A DNA stretch of 64,000 bases. Source: Luteolibacter sp. SL250. Lineage in GTDB: Bacteria > Verrucomicrobiota > Verrucomicrobiia > Verrucomicrobiales > Akkermansiaceae. Each line of letters begins with the position of its first letter. Positions within the stretch are counted from its first letter, which is position 1. The translations under genes and the position numbers were made by a program. The notes beneath the pieces were generated by a model. That model was not told where the DNA came from. It did no database searches and saw only the letters and a list, made by a program, of their open reading frames with translations. Shown piece by piece: positions 26,700 to 36,500 of the stretch. The DNA lies in the NCBI RefSeq assembly GCF_026625605.1, contig NZ_CP113054.1, positions 2,976,001 through 3,040,000 on the forward strand. Reading direction: 5' to 3'.

Positions 26700-26787
26700 G
26701 CTGGCCGCCGGGGTGACAGGCGTGGGAATTTCCAGACAATTCTCCGCTTGTCTTTCGCTATACCGGTACCCATCCCGGGACAATGCC

Positions 26788-27390
26788 ATGAAATCCATCC
26801 TGAGGGTCACCGCCCAATCCCTGTTGATGTCAGCACTTTCATTGGCCGTCGAACCACCGGTGGACGACCTCGCGGCGGACTCTCCCCTCCGCGTGGATTC
26901 ATCCATCAAATGGACGCTGGAAACCATCGGCAACGCCACCGTCCTTCGCTGTCACCCGGCGAAAGGGACCGCGATCGGTTTCGAGACGCACACCGCCGAC
27001 CTTGTCGCCGCGATATTGACTGCGCGGGCCAAGTCCCCTCTACCTCTGGAAAGAATCGCTCTCGGTGATTATCTCGTCCGCTGCGAGTCATTGCAAATCC
27101 ATCTCCTCCGTGAGTTGGAAGCACGGCATCCCTTGAGCCTGATGAACGCACTGCCGCGCCCGAACTCGATGCCTGTCCGGGGAGCTGAAACCGCGCCATC
27201 ACTGGCTCCCATCGCTCTCGGCATCCTGAAGAATTCGCCCGATTTCAAGCTGATCGAACAAGCTGCATCCAACTCCGGCTACCGGATCAAGGATGTCAAC
27301 TGGCATGCATTTCAAGTCACCCACGGCCCTGGCCCTATCCGTCTCCAGGGAGAGATCGTCATCCACTTGGAACCGCAGCCGGTGAAATAG
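26788..27390 (+). CDS. Exported protein of unknown function
   Basis: A 200-residue protein whose first 22 residues form a signal peptide (ILRVTAQSLLMSALSLAVE). The rest is soluble with no motif recognised. The Met at 26788 is chosen because it begins the signal peptide. The upstream in-frame residues (from 26713) are not signal-like. Confidence 0.5.
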   Translation: MKSILRVTAQSLLMSALSLAVEPPVDDLAADSPLRVDSSIKWTLETIGNATVLRCHPAKGTAIGFETHTADLVAAILTARAKSPLPLERIALGDYLVRCESLQIHLLRELEARHPLSLMNALPRPNSMPVRGAETAPSLAPIALGILKNSPDFKLIEQAASNSGYRIKDVNWHAFQVTHGPGPIRLQGEIVIHLEPQPVK

Positions 27391-27407
27391 GCTCCGCATG
27401 CCCCGGG

Positions 27408-28706
27408 TCATTCCGGCAGAATCAACGGCCTGTCCCCATCCCCGGCGAACCGCGACACAGTGCGGGTCTCGGGATCATAGAGGAAAGGCGTTCCGTCGAG
27501 CGGGTTCCTGGGAAGACGTGCCATGACGTCCGGACCGACTTCTCCTGAACCTGACCGTTCGAGGATGAGGATTTCCATCGCGGCGAGTGCCATCCGCTGT
27601 CTGACAGCCTCCCGCACGAATCCATTCCCCCACTTCGACCAGCCGACGGTGAGAAGGCGTGCAAGCTCCCGGCTTTCCGTGGAAAGATGGGAATATTCCG
27701 ATGCGTCCATCCCCGGCAGATCAATCAGATCCGCAAGGGATGCTTTGGCTACGCGTTCAACGCTTTCCGAAAACCGGTCAGCCAGAAATATCATCAGATC
27801 ATCCACATCCGGAGGGGTGTTCGGGCCATCGCGCAGGAGCACGGGAAGCAGGAACGATCCCGTGAGGTAGTGCCATTCCCCCCGCAAGGTGTGTGAGAGA
27901 AGCTTGGGGTCATAGGAACGCACCGCCAGAAGTTCTCTCCACGGCCGCAGATCCGCCTCCGGGCCGAGGACAGTCACCATTTCATCCATGACCCAGCCGC
28001 GGACCATTCCATCCAGCAATATGGTGACCGTCGTCATCAGAAGGGTGGGCGATTCGACTTCCTGATAATGGGTGGCGATCGCCCTCACGCACTGAACATC
28101 CCGCAGTGCCTGTCCGGCATTTCCTTCCACCGCGGCGAGCTTGGCGGAGTGGAGCATCACCATTGCCAGATTCCTGATCTCACGCGCGCTGACAAAGCCA
28201 GTGTAGTCGCCAGGCATTCCGTTGACGGATCGCTCCCTCAGCTCACCGATCTCACGGAGTTCGCGGATCAAGGGACGGTGGCCGTCTAGCATCGAACGCA
28301 TTTCCGCCGCATCCCACCCGGATCCATTCTTTTCCTCCATGGCGGTTGACAGCTCACGGCTGACATTCTTGTGGGGTGCCTGTCCGTCGCCGGTCAAACG
28401 ATGCAGCCGCAGAAAGGCATTCTGTTCCGCAGGAATCATACGGTGATCAATGGCCAGAAGCGGATGGGTATGAATCAGCTCCGCTTTCATGAGCTCCGCC
28501 CTGGCTCTGGTGCGGGCGATCTCCGCCGCGCTGGGTGCTTCGAAAATCGGCTTTGGTTCGTAGGTCAGGATCTCCCATAGATCCCCTCCCGACCTGATGT
28601 GGCCGGGAACCGAGTTGATCCGGTGCCATCCCCATGCTCCGGCGACCCCGCAGGCGGTGAACGCGGACATCAGGATCAGGAAACTGCGGGAAGGCCGGTA
28701 GTCCAT
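27408..28706 (-). CDS. Membrane-anchored protein of unknown function
   Basis: A 432-residue protein with one N-terminal hydrophobic anchor (SFLILMSAFTACGVAGAWGW) and a large, mostly helical extracytoplasmic domain. The end, NPLDGTPFLYDPETRTV, resembles the C-terminal 'dominant' motif of uncharacterised anchored proteins in Planctomycetes and Verrucomicrobia. No enzyme motif is seen. Confidence 0.6.
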   Translation of the reverse strand: MDYRPSRSFLILMSAFTACGVAGAWGWHRINSVPGHIRSGGDLWEILTYEPKPIFEAPSAAEIARTRARAELMKAELIHTHPLLAIDHRMIPAEQNAFLRLHRLTGDGQAPHKNVSRELSTAMEEKNGSGWDAAEMRSMLDGHRPLIRELREIGELRERSVNGMPGDYTGFVSAREIRNLAMVMLHSAKLAAVEGNAGQALRDVQCVRAIATHYQEVESPTLLMTTVTILLDGMVRGWVMDEMVTVLGPEADLRPWRELLAVRSYDPKLLSHTLRGEWHYLTGSFLLPVLLRDGPNTPPDVDDLMIFLADRFSESVERVAKASLADLIDLPGMDASEYSHLSTESRELARLLTVGWSKWGNGFVREAVRQRMALAAMEILILERSGSGEVGPDVMARLPRNPLDGTPFLYDPETRTVSRFAGDGDRPLILPE

Positions 28707-28792
28707 AGGGTAATCCGAATATCAATATAGGTGAATTTGTCAATCCAAGGCCTTCCCGGAACCAGACGCCTGATTATCCATCACAATTATTT

Positions 28793-28806
28793 TTAGCTTC
28801 AGCTAA
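28793..28806. promoter_or_regulatory. Palindromic operator candidate before the metal uptake operon
   Basis: TTAGCT-TC-AGCTAA is a perfect 6-bp inverted repeat in an A/T-rich stretch 43 bases before the binding-protein start codon. Its TTAG...CTAA ends are like those of DtxR/IdeR-type boxes. The operon encodes a DtxR-like domain, so this is the natural candidate for its binding site. Binding is inference. Confidence 0.5.
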
Positions 28807-28849
28807 GTTTTTAAGTTGCGAGTGATCCGAACTTTGCTAGGGTCCGCCC

Positions 28850-29785
28850 ATGTTCATGAAATCAATGATGCTGATGGCCGGTGCATTGCTGGCCGTCTCC
28901 TGCACGAAGTCGGAATCCGCCGGTGGCGGAAAGCCGGTGGTCGCGGCGACCACCACCATGGTGGCGGATCTCGCGAAGGTCATCGGAGGTGACCGGGTCG
29001 AGGTGCGCGGGCTGATGGGACCGGGGGTGGATCCCCACAACTATGTGCCGAAGCTGGCGGACACGAACCTGCTGGAAAAAGCGGATGTCGTCCTCTACGG
29101 CGGACTACATCTGGAAGGCCGCTTCCAGAGCACGCTGGAGGCGATGGCGAAGCGGGGCCGCAACGTGGTCGCGGTGACCGACGGGATCGCCCAGGCGGAT
29201 TTGCTCTCCCCTCAGGAAGACTTCGAGGGAACGAAGGACCCCCACGTATGGGGCGATCCCCTGCTGTGGAAGCAGACGGTGGATACCGCTGTCGCTGCGA
29301 TCACCAAGGCCGACCCTGACGGCGCGGCGGTCTATCAGACGAACGGCGAGGCTTACAAGAAGCAGCTCGACGAACTGTCCGCCTGGGCGAAGGACAAGAT
29401 CTCCACCATCCCCCAGGAAAAACGGATCCTGGTGACTAGCCATGACGCGTTCTTCTATTTCGGCCGCGCGTTCGGCTTCGAGGTGCGGGGACTCCAGGGC
29501 GTTTCCACCGCCGCGGAAGCGGGCCTGAAGGACCGCAGCAAGCTGGTGGAATACCTGCGCAGCCAGGGAGTGAAGACCGTGTTCGCGGAAACCTCCATCA
29601 ATGAAAAGGGCATCTCCGCCGTCGCCGCGGAAGCCGGTGTGGCAGTGTCCGACCAACCTCTTTTCTCCGACGCGCTGGGCGCACCGGGTGACACGGCAAC
29701 CGTGGACGGTGAGACCTATGACAAGGGCACCTACACCGGCATGGTGAAGCACAACGTCAACTCCGTCGTGAAAGGCCTGAAATGA
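28850..29785 (+). CDS. Metal ABC transporter substrate-binding lipoprotein (TroA/YtgA/ZnuA class)
   Basis: It captures a divalent or trivalent metal in the periplasm and delivers it to the ABC permeases. A lipobox ends at Cys18 (LLAVSC). Cluster A-I binding protein ligands are visible as His63 (DPHNY), His132 (DPHVW), His198 (TSHDAFFYFGRAFG) and Asp274 (LFSDALG). This His-His-His-Asp set occurs in ZnuA, TroA and chlamydial YtgA, and differs from the Glu found in PsaA/MntC, so zinc, manganese and iron all remain possible. The long His-rich loop of typical ZnuA is absent. It is the first gene of a five-gene operon and overlaps the next gene by four bases. Confidence 0.92.
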   Translation: MFMKSMMLMAGALLAVSCTKSESAGGGKPVVAATTTMVADLAKVIGGDRVEVRGLMGPGVDPHNYVPKLADTNLLEKADVVLYGGLHLEGRFQSTLEAMAKRGRNVVAVTDGIAQADLLSPQEDFEGTKDPHVWGDPLLWKQTVDTAVAAITKADPDGAAVYQTNGEAYKKQLDELSAWAKDKISTIPQEKRILVTSHDAFFYFGRAFGFEVRGLQGVSTAAEAGLKDRSKLVEYLRSQGVKTVFAETSINEKGISAVAAEAGVAVSDQPLFSDALGAPGDTATVDGETYDKGTYTGMVKHNVNSVVKGLK

Positions 29786-30540
29786 TCCCAACCATGAAAC
29801 CACTCTTTCTTTTCCCTCTCCTCCTACCCGCCCTCCACGCCGCGGAGTTCCAGCGCGAACTCTCCGCCGACCGGCCTGACACCACCGAAAGCCCCATCAC
29901 CGTGGAGGCCGGAAGATTCCAGGTGGAGTCCAGCATGTGGGCTTTCGGCAAGGATGGCTCCGATGAAACGTGGACGCTCGGTGAAATGAACCTCAAGGCG
30001 GGTCTGACCGCCGCGAGCGACCTGCAACTGGTCCTCCGTCCGTGGATTCATGAGCAGTCCGATGGTGAAACGAGCGAAGGCTTCGGTGACATCGAACTCC
30101 GCCTGAAGCACAATCTGTGGGGAAATGACGGAGGCAAAACCGCCGGTGCGCTGATGCCTTACGTTTCCATCCCCTCCCAGACCGCCGTCAGCACGGGCGA
30201 GTGGGAGGGCGGCGTGATCTTCCCCGTCTCCATCGAGCTGACGGAGCGCCTCGGCTTCGGCTTCCAGGTGGAGGCGGCACGGGTATGGGAAGGCGACAGC
30301 GGCGAATACGAATGGGACTTCCTCCACTCCGCCGTGCTGGGCGTCTCCCTGACGGAAAAGCTGGGCTTGTTCATCGAGTATGTGGGGGTCGCCGGTGACG
30401 GTGACTACGAAGCCAGCGGCAACGTGGGACTCACGTGGGCATCCACGGAAAACCTCCAATGGGATATTGCCGTCGGAGTCGGCCTGAACGATGCTGCGGA
30501 GGACTTCTCCGTCGCCCAAGGCGTCACCTTCCGTTTCTGA
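29782..30540 (+). CDS. Outer-membrane beta-barrel protein (PF13557-like) inside the metal operon
   Basis: A 252-residue protein with a signal peptide (cleavage near LHAAEF) followed by alternating amphipathic strands and a C-terminal Phe (GVTFRF), as in outer-membrane barrels. The opening ELSADRPDTTESPITVEAGRF is typical of the phenol-degradation MetA-like/transporter family. Its start overlaps the binding-protein stop by four bases (ATGA), and the ATPase follows two bases after its stop, so it is translated with the importer. It may let the metal cross the outer membrane. This is inferred from position only. Confidence 0.72.
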   Translation: MIPTMKPLFLFPLLLPALHAAEFQRELSADRPDTTESPITVEAGRFQVESSMWAFGKDGSDETWTLGEMNLKAGLTAASDLQLVLRPWIHEQSDGETSEGFGDIELRLKHNLWGNDGGKTAGALMPYVSIPSQTAVSTGEWEGGVIFPVSIELTERLGFGFQVEAARVWEGDSGEYEWDFLHSAVLGVSLTEKLGLFIEYVGVAGDGDYEASGNVGLTWASTENLQWDIAVGVGLNDAAEDFSVAQGVTFRF

Positions 30541-30541
30541 C

Positions 30542-31318
30542 ATGAAAAGCAATCCGGCCCTGGAAACCCACGACCTGTCCGTCTCCTACCGGGGGAAGCC
30601 CGTGCTGCATGGCGTGGACGTGGAGATCCCCTATGGTTCCCTGACAGGCATCATGGGGCCCAACGGGGCCGGAAAATCCACCCTGCTGAAGGCCATCATG
30701 GATGTGGTGAAGCCGGACACCGGGTGGGTGAAACTGCTGGGGAAGCCGCTGGACCAGGTGCTGGGTCGCATCGGCTACGTGCCGCAGCGCGAATCGGTCG
30801 ATTGGGATTTCCCGGTGACCGTGGCGGATGTGGCTCTGATGGGGACCTATGCGAAACTCGGTTGGTTCGGTCGGCCTGGAAAGGCGGAGAAGGCGCGGGC
30901 GCGGGAGGCACTGGAGCAGACCGGAATCGCGGATCTCGCGGGACGCCAGATCGGTGAACTCAGCGGCGGCCAGCAGCAACGGACCTTCCTTGCGCGGGCG
31001 CTCGCCCAGCAGGCGGAGATCTATCTGATGGACGAGCCGTTCGCCGGGGTGGACATCGCCACGGAGCGCACCATCGTCTCGCTGCTCCACGGCCTGAGGG
31101 ATGAGGGCAAGACGGTCATTGTCGTCCATCACGACCTCCAGACGGCGGAGCGTTATTTCGACCGGCTGCTGTTGCTCAACGGCCACGTGGTCGCCCACGG
31201 TCCGACGGCGGAGGTGTTCGTGCCGGAGATCCTCAACCAGACCTACGGTGGGAAGCTGACGATGCTCAGTGAGATTTCCAACCGCGCCGCCCGCGGAGAA
31301 GGAGGCAAGGCTCCATGA
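30542..31318 (+). CDS. Metal ABC transporter ATP-binding protein
   Basis: The 258-residue cytoplasmic ATPase of the importer. Walker A GPNGAGKST at residues 39-47, Q-loop YVPQRESVDWDFPVTV (the Mn/Zn/Fe-uptake class pattern), signature LSGGQQQR, Walker B EIYLMDEPFAGVD and switch HHDL are all present. The start at 30542 lies two bases after the preceding stop. The gene overlaps the permease fusion by four bases (31315-31318). Confidence 0.95.
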   Translation: MKSNPALETHDLSVSYRGKPVLHGVDVEIPYGSLTGIMGPNGAGKSTLLKAIMDVVKPDTGWVKLLGKPLDQVLGRIGYVPQRESVDWDFPVTVADVALMGTYAKLGWFGRPGKAEKARAREALEQTGIADLAGRQIGELSGGQQQRTFLARALAQQAEIYLMDEPFAGVDIATERTIVSLLHGLRDEGKTVIVVHHDLQTAERYFDRLLLLNGHVVAHGPTAEVFVPEILNQTYGGKLTMLSEISNRAARGEGGKAP

Positions 31319-32583
31319 CGCTGGCGTTCACGGTCGCGGCGGTCTCCTCGGCGGTGATCGCCGCCCTGCTGCTGGGCGTCGTCTCCGGGCTGCTGGGAAC
31401 CTTCGTGGTCGTGCGGCGGATGGCGCTGACGGGAGACATGATCTCCCACGCGGTGCTGCCCGGCATCGTCGCCGGTCTGGCATGGAGCACCACGCGGAAT
31501 CCGCTGGTCGTCCTGAGCTGTGCTGTCGCGGCCGGTGTCATCGGCACGCTGACGCTGACCGCCATCCTCCGCCACACGAAGCTGAAAGCGGATGCCGCGC
31601 TGGCGCTGGTGCTGTCCGTGTTCTTCGCCTTCGGCATCGCGATGATCTCCAAGCTGCAGCCCGCCGGGGTGCAGGCGTTCCTATACGGCCAGGTGGCGGC
31701 GATCGACCGCAACGACCTGATTCTGCTGACGGTGGTGACGCTGTTCACGGCGGTCCTGCTGCCCCTCCTGTTCAGGGTGCTGGGCATCGTTTCGTTCGAT
31801 CCGGCCTTCTCCCGGCTGATGGGACTGCCGGTGAAATGGATCGAGCTCGGATTTTTCCTGGTGCTGACCATCGTCATCGTCATCGCCATGCAGGCGGTGG
31901 GGGTGGTGCTGGTGACGGCCATGCTGGTCACCCCTGCCGCGGCGGCGCGGTTCTGCACCGCCTCTCTGCCACGGACGGCGCTGCTCGCCTGCGTCTTCGG
32001 TGCGGCAGGAGGCGTGGTCGGCGTGACGATCTCCGCGCAAGGAGGAGGGCTGCCGACCGGCCCGCTGATGGCACTGTCGGTGACAGGCATCTTTCTCGGT
32101 GCCACCCTGCTAGGCAAACGCTCCGGCTGGATCCCCACCCTGCTGCGCAGGCGCCGGGAGCGGATCCGCATCGTGGGTGAGGACATGCTGAAGCGGCTGT
32201 GGCAGCGTGAGGAAACGGTCGGCAGGAACGTGGCCCTCCCCACGGCGGAGTTCCGTCAGGCGATCCCGGGAAATGTCGCGGCAGCCCTCCGCAAGCTCAC
32301 TTCCTCCGGGTGGGTGGAAGTCAGCGAATACAAGGTGTCCCTCACCCGATCCGGCCGGAAGTTCGCAGCCAGTCTGGTGCGCGCCCATCGCCTGTGGGAG
32401 CGCTATCTGACAGAGCGGGCGTCCTACAAGCCCGACCACGTCCATGAATCCGCGGAGCGCGCGGAACACTGGCTGGATGAGGAAGGCCGCCGCCGGCTGG
32501 AGGAACGGCTGGGCAGGCAGGAACTGGATCCCCATGGCAGCCGCATCCCGGCGGAAGATGACGGAAAGGAGGCACGGCCATGA
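31315..32583 (+). CDS. Metal ABC permease fused to a DtxR-like metalloregulator (YtgCR-like)
   Basis: A 422-residue fusion. Residues 1-275 are an ABC-3 family permease with about eight membrane helices (VVRRMALTGDMISHAVLPG is its hallmark). Residues about 285-415 are a DtxR/MntR-like region: a winged helix (VGEDMLKRLWQREE to KLTSSGWVEV) and a metal-binding/dimerisation domain (VRAHRLWERYLTE, DHVHESAERAEHWLDEEG, LDPHGSRIP). By alignment from memory the DtxR Cys102 position is Glu, as in MntR. In Chlamydia the fused YtgCR is cleaved to release an iron-dependent repressor. The gene order here matches ytgABCD. It overlaps both neighbours by four bases. Confidence 0.92.
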   Translation: MTLAFTVAAVSSAVIAALLLGVVSGLLGTFVVVRRMALTGDMISHAVLPGIVAGLAWSTTRNPLVVLSCAVAAGVIGTLTLTAILRHTKLKADAALALVLSVFFAFGIAMISKLQPAGVQAFLYGQVAAIDRNDLILLTVVTLFTAVLLPLLFRVLGIVSFDPAFSRLMGLPVKWIELGFFLVLTIVIVIAMQAVGVVLVTAMLVTPAAAARFCTASLPRTALLACVFGAAGGVVGVTISAQGGGLPTGPLMALSVTGIFLGATLLGKRSGWIPTLLRRRRERIRIVGEDMLKRLWQREETVGRNVALPTAEFRQAIPGNVAAALRKLTSSGWVEVSEYKVSLTRSGRKFAASLVRAHRLWERYLTERASYKPDHVHESAERAEHWLDEEGRRRLEERLGRQELDPHGSRIPAEDDGKEARP

Positions 32584-33452
32584 ACCTGTCTTTCTGGACC
32601 GACCCGTGGCAGTCCCCGACCATCCTCTGGCTGGCCGCCACCGCCGCCTTCACCGCCATCGCCTGCGGCCTGCCCGGTGCCTTTCTGGTCCTGCGGAGGA
32701 TGTCCCTGACCGGGGACGCCATCAGCCACAGCGTGCTGCCGGGCATCGTCATTGGCTTCCTGGTTTCCGGCTCGCTGGATTCGCCATGGATCATCCTGGG
32801 CGCAGCGTTCTCCGGCTGGCTCACGGTGATGGTGATCGAGTTTTTCCACCGCAAGGCGGGGGTCCGGGAGGACGCCGCCACCGGAGTGGTTTTCACCGCC
32901 ATGTTCTCCATCGGTGTGCTGCTGCTGCGTCAGTTTGCCGGGAAGGTGGACCTGGATCCGGACTGTGTGCTTTTCGGAAACCTGGAAACCGCCATCCACG
33001 GGGCGACCACACGCTTCCTGAATCTGGACGTCCCCAATATCACGCTGACATCGGGGGCCGCCGCCGCAGGGGCCATCGTTTTCATCACCCTGCTCTACCA
33101 CCGCCTGCTGGCGACTTCGTTCGATCCAGTGCTGTCGAAGCTGACCGGCCAAGCCCCCACCCGCTCGCAGTCGATGCTACTCGGAGCCACCGCTGCCGTG
33201 GTGGTCGCCGCTTTCCAGACGGTCGGAGCCGTCATGTCGGTGGCCCTGCTGGTGCTGCCCGCCGCTTCCGCCCTGCTGGTGTCCAAGCGTCTGCCGGGCG
33301 TCCTAGCCGGGGTGGTCCTCCATGCCATTCTCTCCTCCATCGGCGGCATTTATCTGGCCACCTGGGCCAACTGCAACCTCGGCGCGGCGATCATCCTAAC
33401 AGGGGGATTGCTCTTCATTGGCTCATTTTTCCGTTTCAAGCTGAAGTTCTGA
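32580..33452 (+). CDS. Metal ABC transporter permease, second subunit (YtgD-like)
   Basis: A 290-residue ABC-3 permease with about eight hydrophobic segments and the hallmark LVLRRMSLTGDAISHSVLPG. Unlike its partner it has no cytosolic extension and ends in KLKF. It overlaps the fusion gene by four bases and is the last gene of the operon. The two permeases would form a heterodimeric channel. Confidence 0.93.
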   Translation: MNLSFWTDPWQSPTILWLAATAAFTAIACGLPGAFLVLRRMSLTGDAISHSVLPGIVIGFLVSGSLDSPWIILGAAFSGWLTVMVIEFFHRKAGVREDAATGVVFTAMFSIGVLLLRQFAGKVDLDPDCVLFGNLETAIHGATTRFLNLDVPNITLTSGAAAAGAIVFITLLYHRLLATSFDPVLSKLTGQAPTRSQSMLLGATAAVVVAAFQTVGAVMSVALLVLPAASALLVSKRLPGVLAGVVLHAILSSIGGIYLATWANCNLGAAIILTGGLLFIGSFFRFKLKF

Positions 33453-33463
33453 GCATTTCGCGA

Positions 33464-33490
33464 TCATTCAAGTTTTTGTTGATTGAATGA
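33464..33490. repeat. Weak inverted repeat after the metal operon
   Basis: TCATTCAA (33464-33471) and TTGAATGA (33483-33490) form an 8-bp stem with an 11-base, T-rich loop just after the last permease stop. It could be a weak terminator or a site before the helicase gene. No T-run follows. Confidence 0.3.
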
Positions 33491-33574
33491 AAGACCGTGC
33501 GGTATGCTGCGCCCCCACCGCTTGTACCGGGAAGGCGATAGAGCTCATCCCGGAGCCAATTTAGCCATCATACG

Positions 33575-36500
33575 ATGAATCCAGACAGAGCCACACTGAA
33601 CTTCCTGAACAGCTTCCCTGAGGAGGCCCGCAAACGCGGTGAAATGCTTCAAAAGGACGGTGCCGTCACCCAGATTTTCGGAAACCACCTTTTCATCCAG
33701 GGCCGCGTCGAGGACGAAACCGGCACCTTCCGCACGAGCCTCCGTCTCCAGGGCAACCGTTGGTTCGGCTCCTGTACCGCCGAGGACGAGATCGTCTCCG
33801 GGGCCTGCCAATACGCCACCATGATGGAGCGGATGCACCGCGGGGAAGACCTGCCGGAGTCCCCCAACGAGTTCGATGACACCCCCATCCTGGACATCAT
33901 CGAGGAAAAACTCGGCCGCGAACTGGACGACAAGGAGGCCGACTTCGTCACCAAGATCGAGAAACGCTACCGCCGCTATGTGATCGAGGGCGAGCTGCAC
34001 GACCATGACATGGTGCGCATCACCCCCCGCTGGGAGATCACCACCTACGAGCCGCTGGAACTGTGGCCGATGCCTCCGGGAGACATCCTGGAGTTCTGGA
34101 ACTACATCGCCTACGCCTTCTACAAGAAGAAGCTCCCCTACCCGGAGTTCATGAGCGTGATCACCGACCTCGGCCACGTTCAGAAGAAGATGGCCGACTG
34201 GGAGCAGGAACGCGAAGTCGCCGCCTGGTATGACCGCATCGAGCAGGTCAACGAGCGCCCGCCGCAGGAAGCCCCGCTGGACGTGGAGTTCCGCCTGGTG
34301 GCCACCATCAACGAGGCCCGGCTGGAAGTCCGTGAGAAGAAGGCGAATGTCTGGGTCCAGCTCCGCGAGAAAAACGAGATCGAGCATTACGTCTCCCTCC
34401 ACCATGAAGCCGCGCTGCTCATGGACTCCTCCAGCCAGACGCTGTGGGAGCATTTCCTTTCCTATGTCCGCAAGCAGGGCGACACCACGCTCGACTTCGA
34501 CCAGGAGGAAGCCTGCCGGTTCATGAACCGGATCTTCCGCCAGCCCGCGCTGAAAGGATACATCGTCAACCTCGACGACAAGGATTTCAAGGTCGTCACC
34601 GATGCCCTGAAGTGGGTCTGCGAGGACGATCCGTATGATCCGAAATCCTTCGCGCTCCAACTGGTCACCGCCGCCGGAGAGAACGTCTCCCACTCCGTCC
34701 GCCTGCTACCGGGCCGCAAGGAATTCTATCAATCCGACGAAACCGTCTTCCCCGGCCCGCCACGCTGGCTGGAGGAAACGGAAGTCATGCCGCGCTACCT
34801 CATTCCCAAGCGCGTGATCGACTCCCTGGAAGGTGTCGAGTTCCTCCGCAAGATCGGAGCCTCGCTTCCTGAGTCCCTCGTCAAGCGGGTGGTCGATCTG
34901 GAGCTGAAGCCACGCTTCGAGATGAAGCTGGTCGCCGGCCTGACTGCTGCGGAGACCGAGCACCTCGTCATCGACGTGCAGGCCATCGAGTCGAAAGGCC
35001 GCCGCACCGAGCGCCTGACCAAAGAAGGTTGGGAGCTGGTCGAGCAGCAGCCACTCAAGGGCAAGCAGCTCCTGCGCTTCGCCCGTGAGGACCTCTATCC
35101 CGTGCCGTCCATCCTCGAGGAAATGGGTCTCACCTACGATGAGAAGCTGCTTTCCTTCAAATCCCGCATCACGAAGCAGTTCCCGGAGAAATTCGCGGAG
35201 TGGATCAAAGCGATGCCGGAGAATGTCGATCTGGACATCGACCTGCGCCTGAGATCGATCCTCGCAGACCCGGTCACCGCCGCCGTGCGCTTCGAAGTCG
35301 TCGGACAGGACATCGACTGGTTCGACCTGCGCATCGTCATCGACGTCCAGGGCGTCAATCTTTCCAAGGCCCAGATCCGCCAGCTCGTCGCCGCCCGTGG
35401 TGGCTACGTCCGCATGGAGGACGGCTCCTGGATGCGCCTGGAGATCAAGCTGGACGCGGACCAACGCGAGGCGGTCACCCGTCTGGGTCTGGACCCGTTC
35501 GACCTTTCCGGGGAAACCCACCGCATGCACGCCCTGCAGCTCGCCGATCCGAAGGCGGCGGAGGTCTTCGACCCGAAGGCATGGGAGCGCATCAAGAACC
35601 GCGCCGGCGACATCCAGCTCGAGGTCAATCCGGACGTGCCGGAAGGCCTCAACGCCACGCTCCGCCCATACCAGATCGATGGTTTCAAGTTCCTCGCCTA
35701 CCTGGCGACGAACAACTTCGGCGGCATCCTGGCGGACGACATGGGTCTGGGCAAAACGATCCAGTCCCTCACCTACCTGCTCTGGCTCTTCGAGGAAAAC
35801 GAACGCCAGGGCGGAATGAAAAAGCCCGCGCTTGTTGTCTGCCCGAAGTCCGTTCTGGACGTCTGGCACAGCGAGGCCGGCAAGTTCACGCCAATGTTGA
35901 ACGTCAAGATCCTCAAGAACCGCGAGGACATCGACGTCAACGAGATCCAGAACAAAATCGACATCCTCGTCCTCAACTACGCCCAGCTCCGTGTCTGCGG
36001 TGATCTGCTCAATGAGGTGAAATGGCTCACCACCATTCTGGATGAAGGCCAGCAGATCAAGAACCCGGACTCCAAGGCAGCGAAAGCCGCCCGGGAACTG
36101 GACTCCCAGAACCGGCTAGTCCTCACCGGTACGCCCATCGAAAACCGCCTGCTGGACATGTGGTCGCTCATGGCTTTCGCAATGCCGGGCGTGCTCGGTT
36201 CCCGCGCCTATTTCAAGAAGCGCTTCGACAAGCGGAAGGATCCCCTTTCCCAGACCCGCCTCGCATCCCGCCTGCGGCCGTTCCTGCTGCGTCGGACGAA
36301 ACTCCAGGTGGCGCAGGATCTCCCGCCGAGGACGGAAGAGGAAGTTTACTCCAAGATGGAAGGCGTCCAGATCGAGCTCTACAAGGCGGAGCTCAAGCGC
36401 ATCCAGAAAGCACTCCTCGGTCTCGACTCCGACGAGGCGGTGAAGAAGAACTCCTTCGCGATCCTGCAAGGCCTCATGCGCCTCCGCCAGATCTGCTGTC

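Noticed and set aside
28850..29785. Calling the binding protein specifically manganese-type
   Set aside because: The third ligand is His198 in TSHDAF, not the Glu of PsaA/MntC, so the metal cannot be fixed from sequence.
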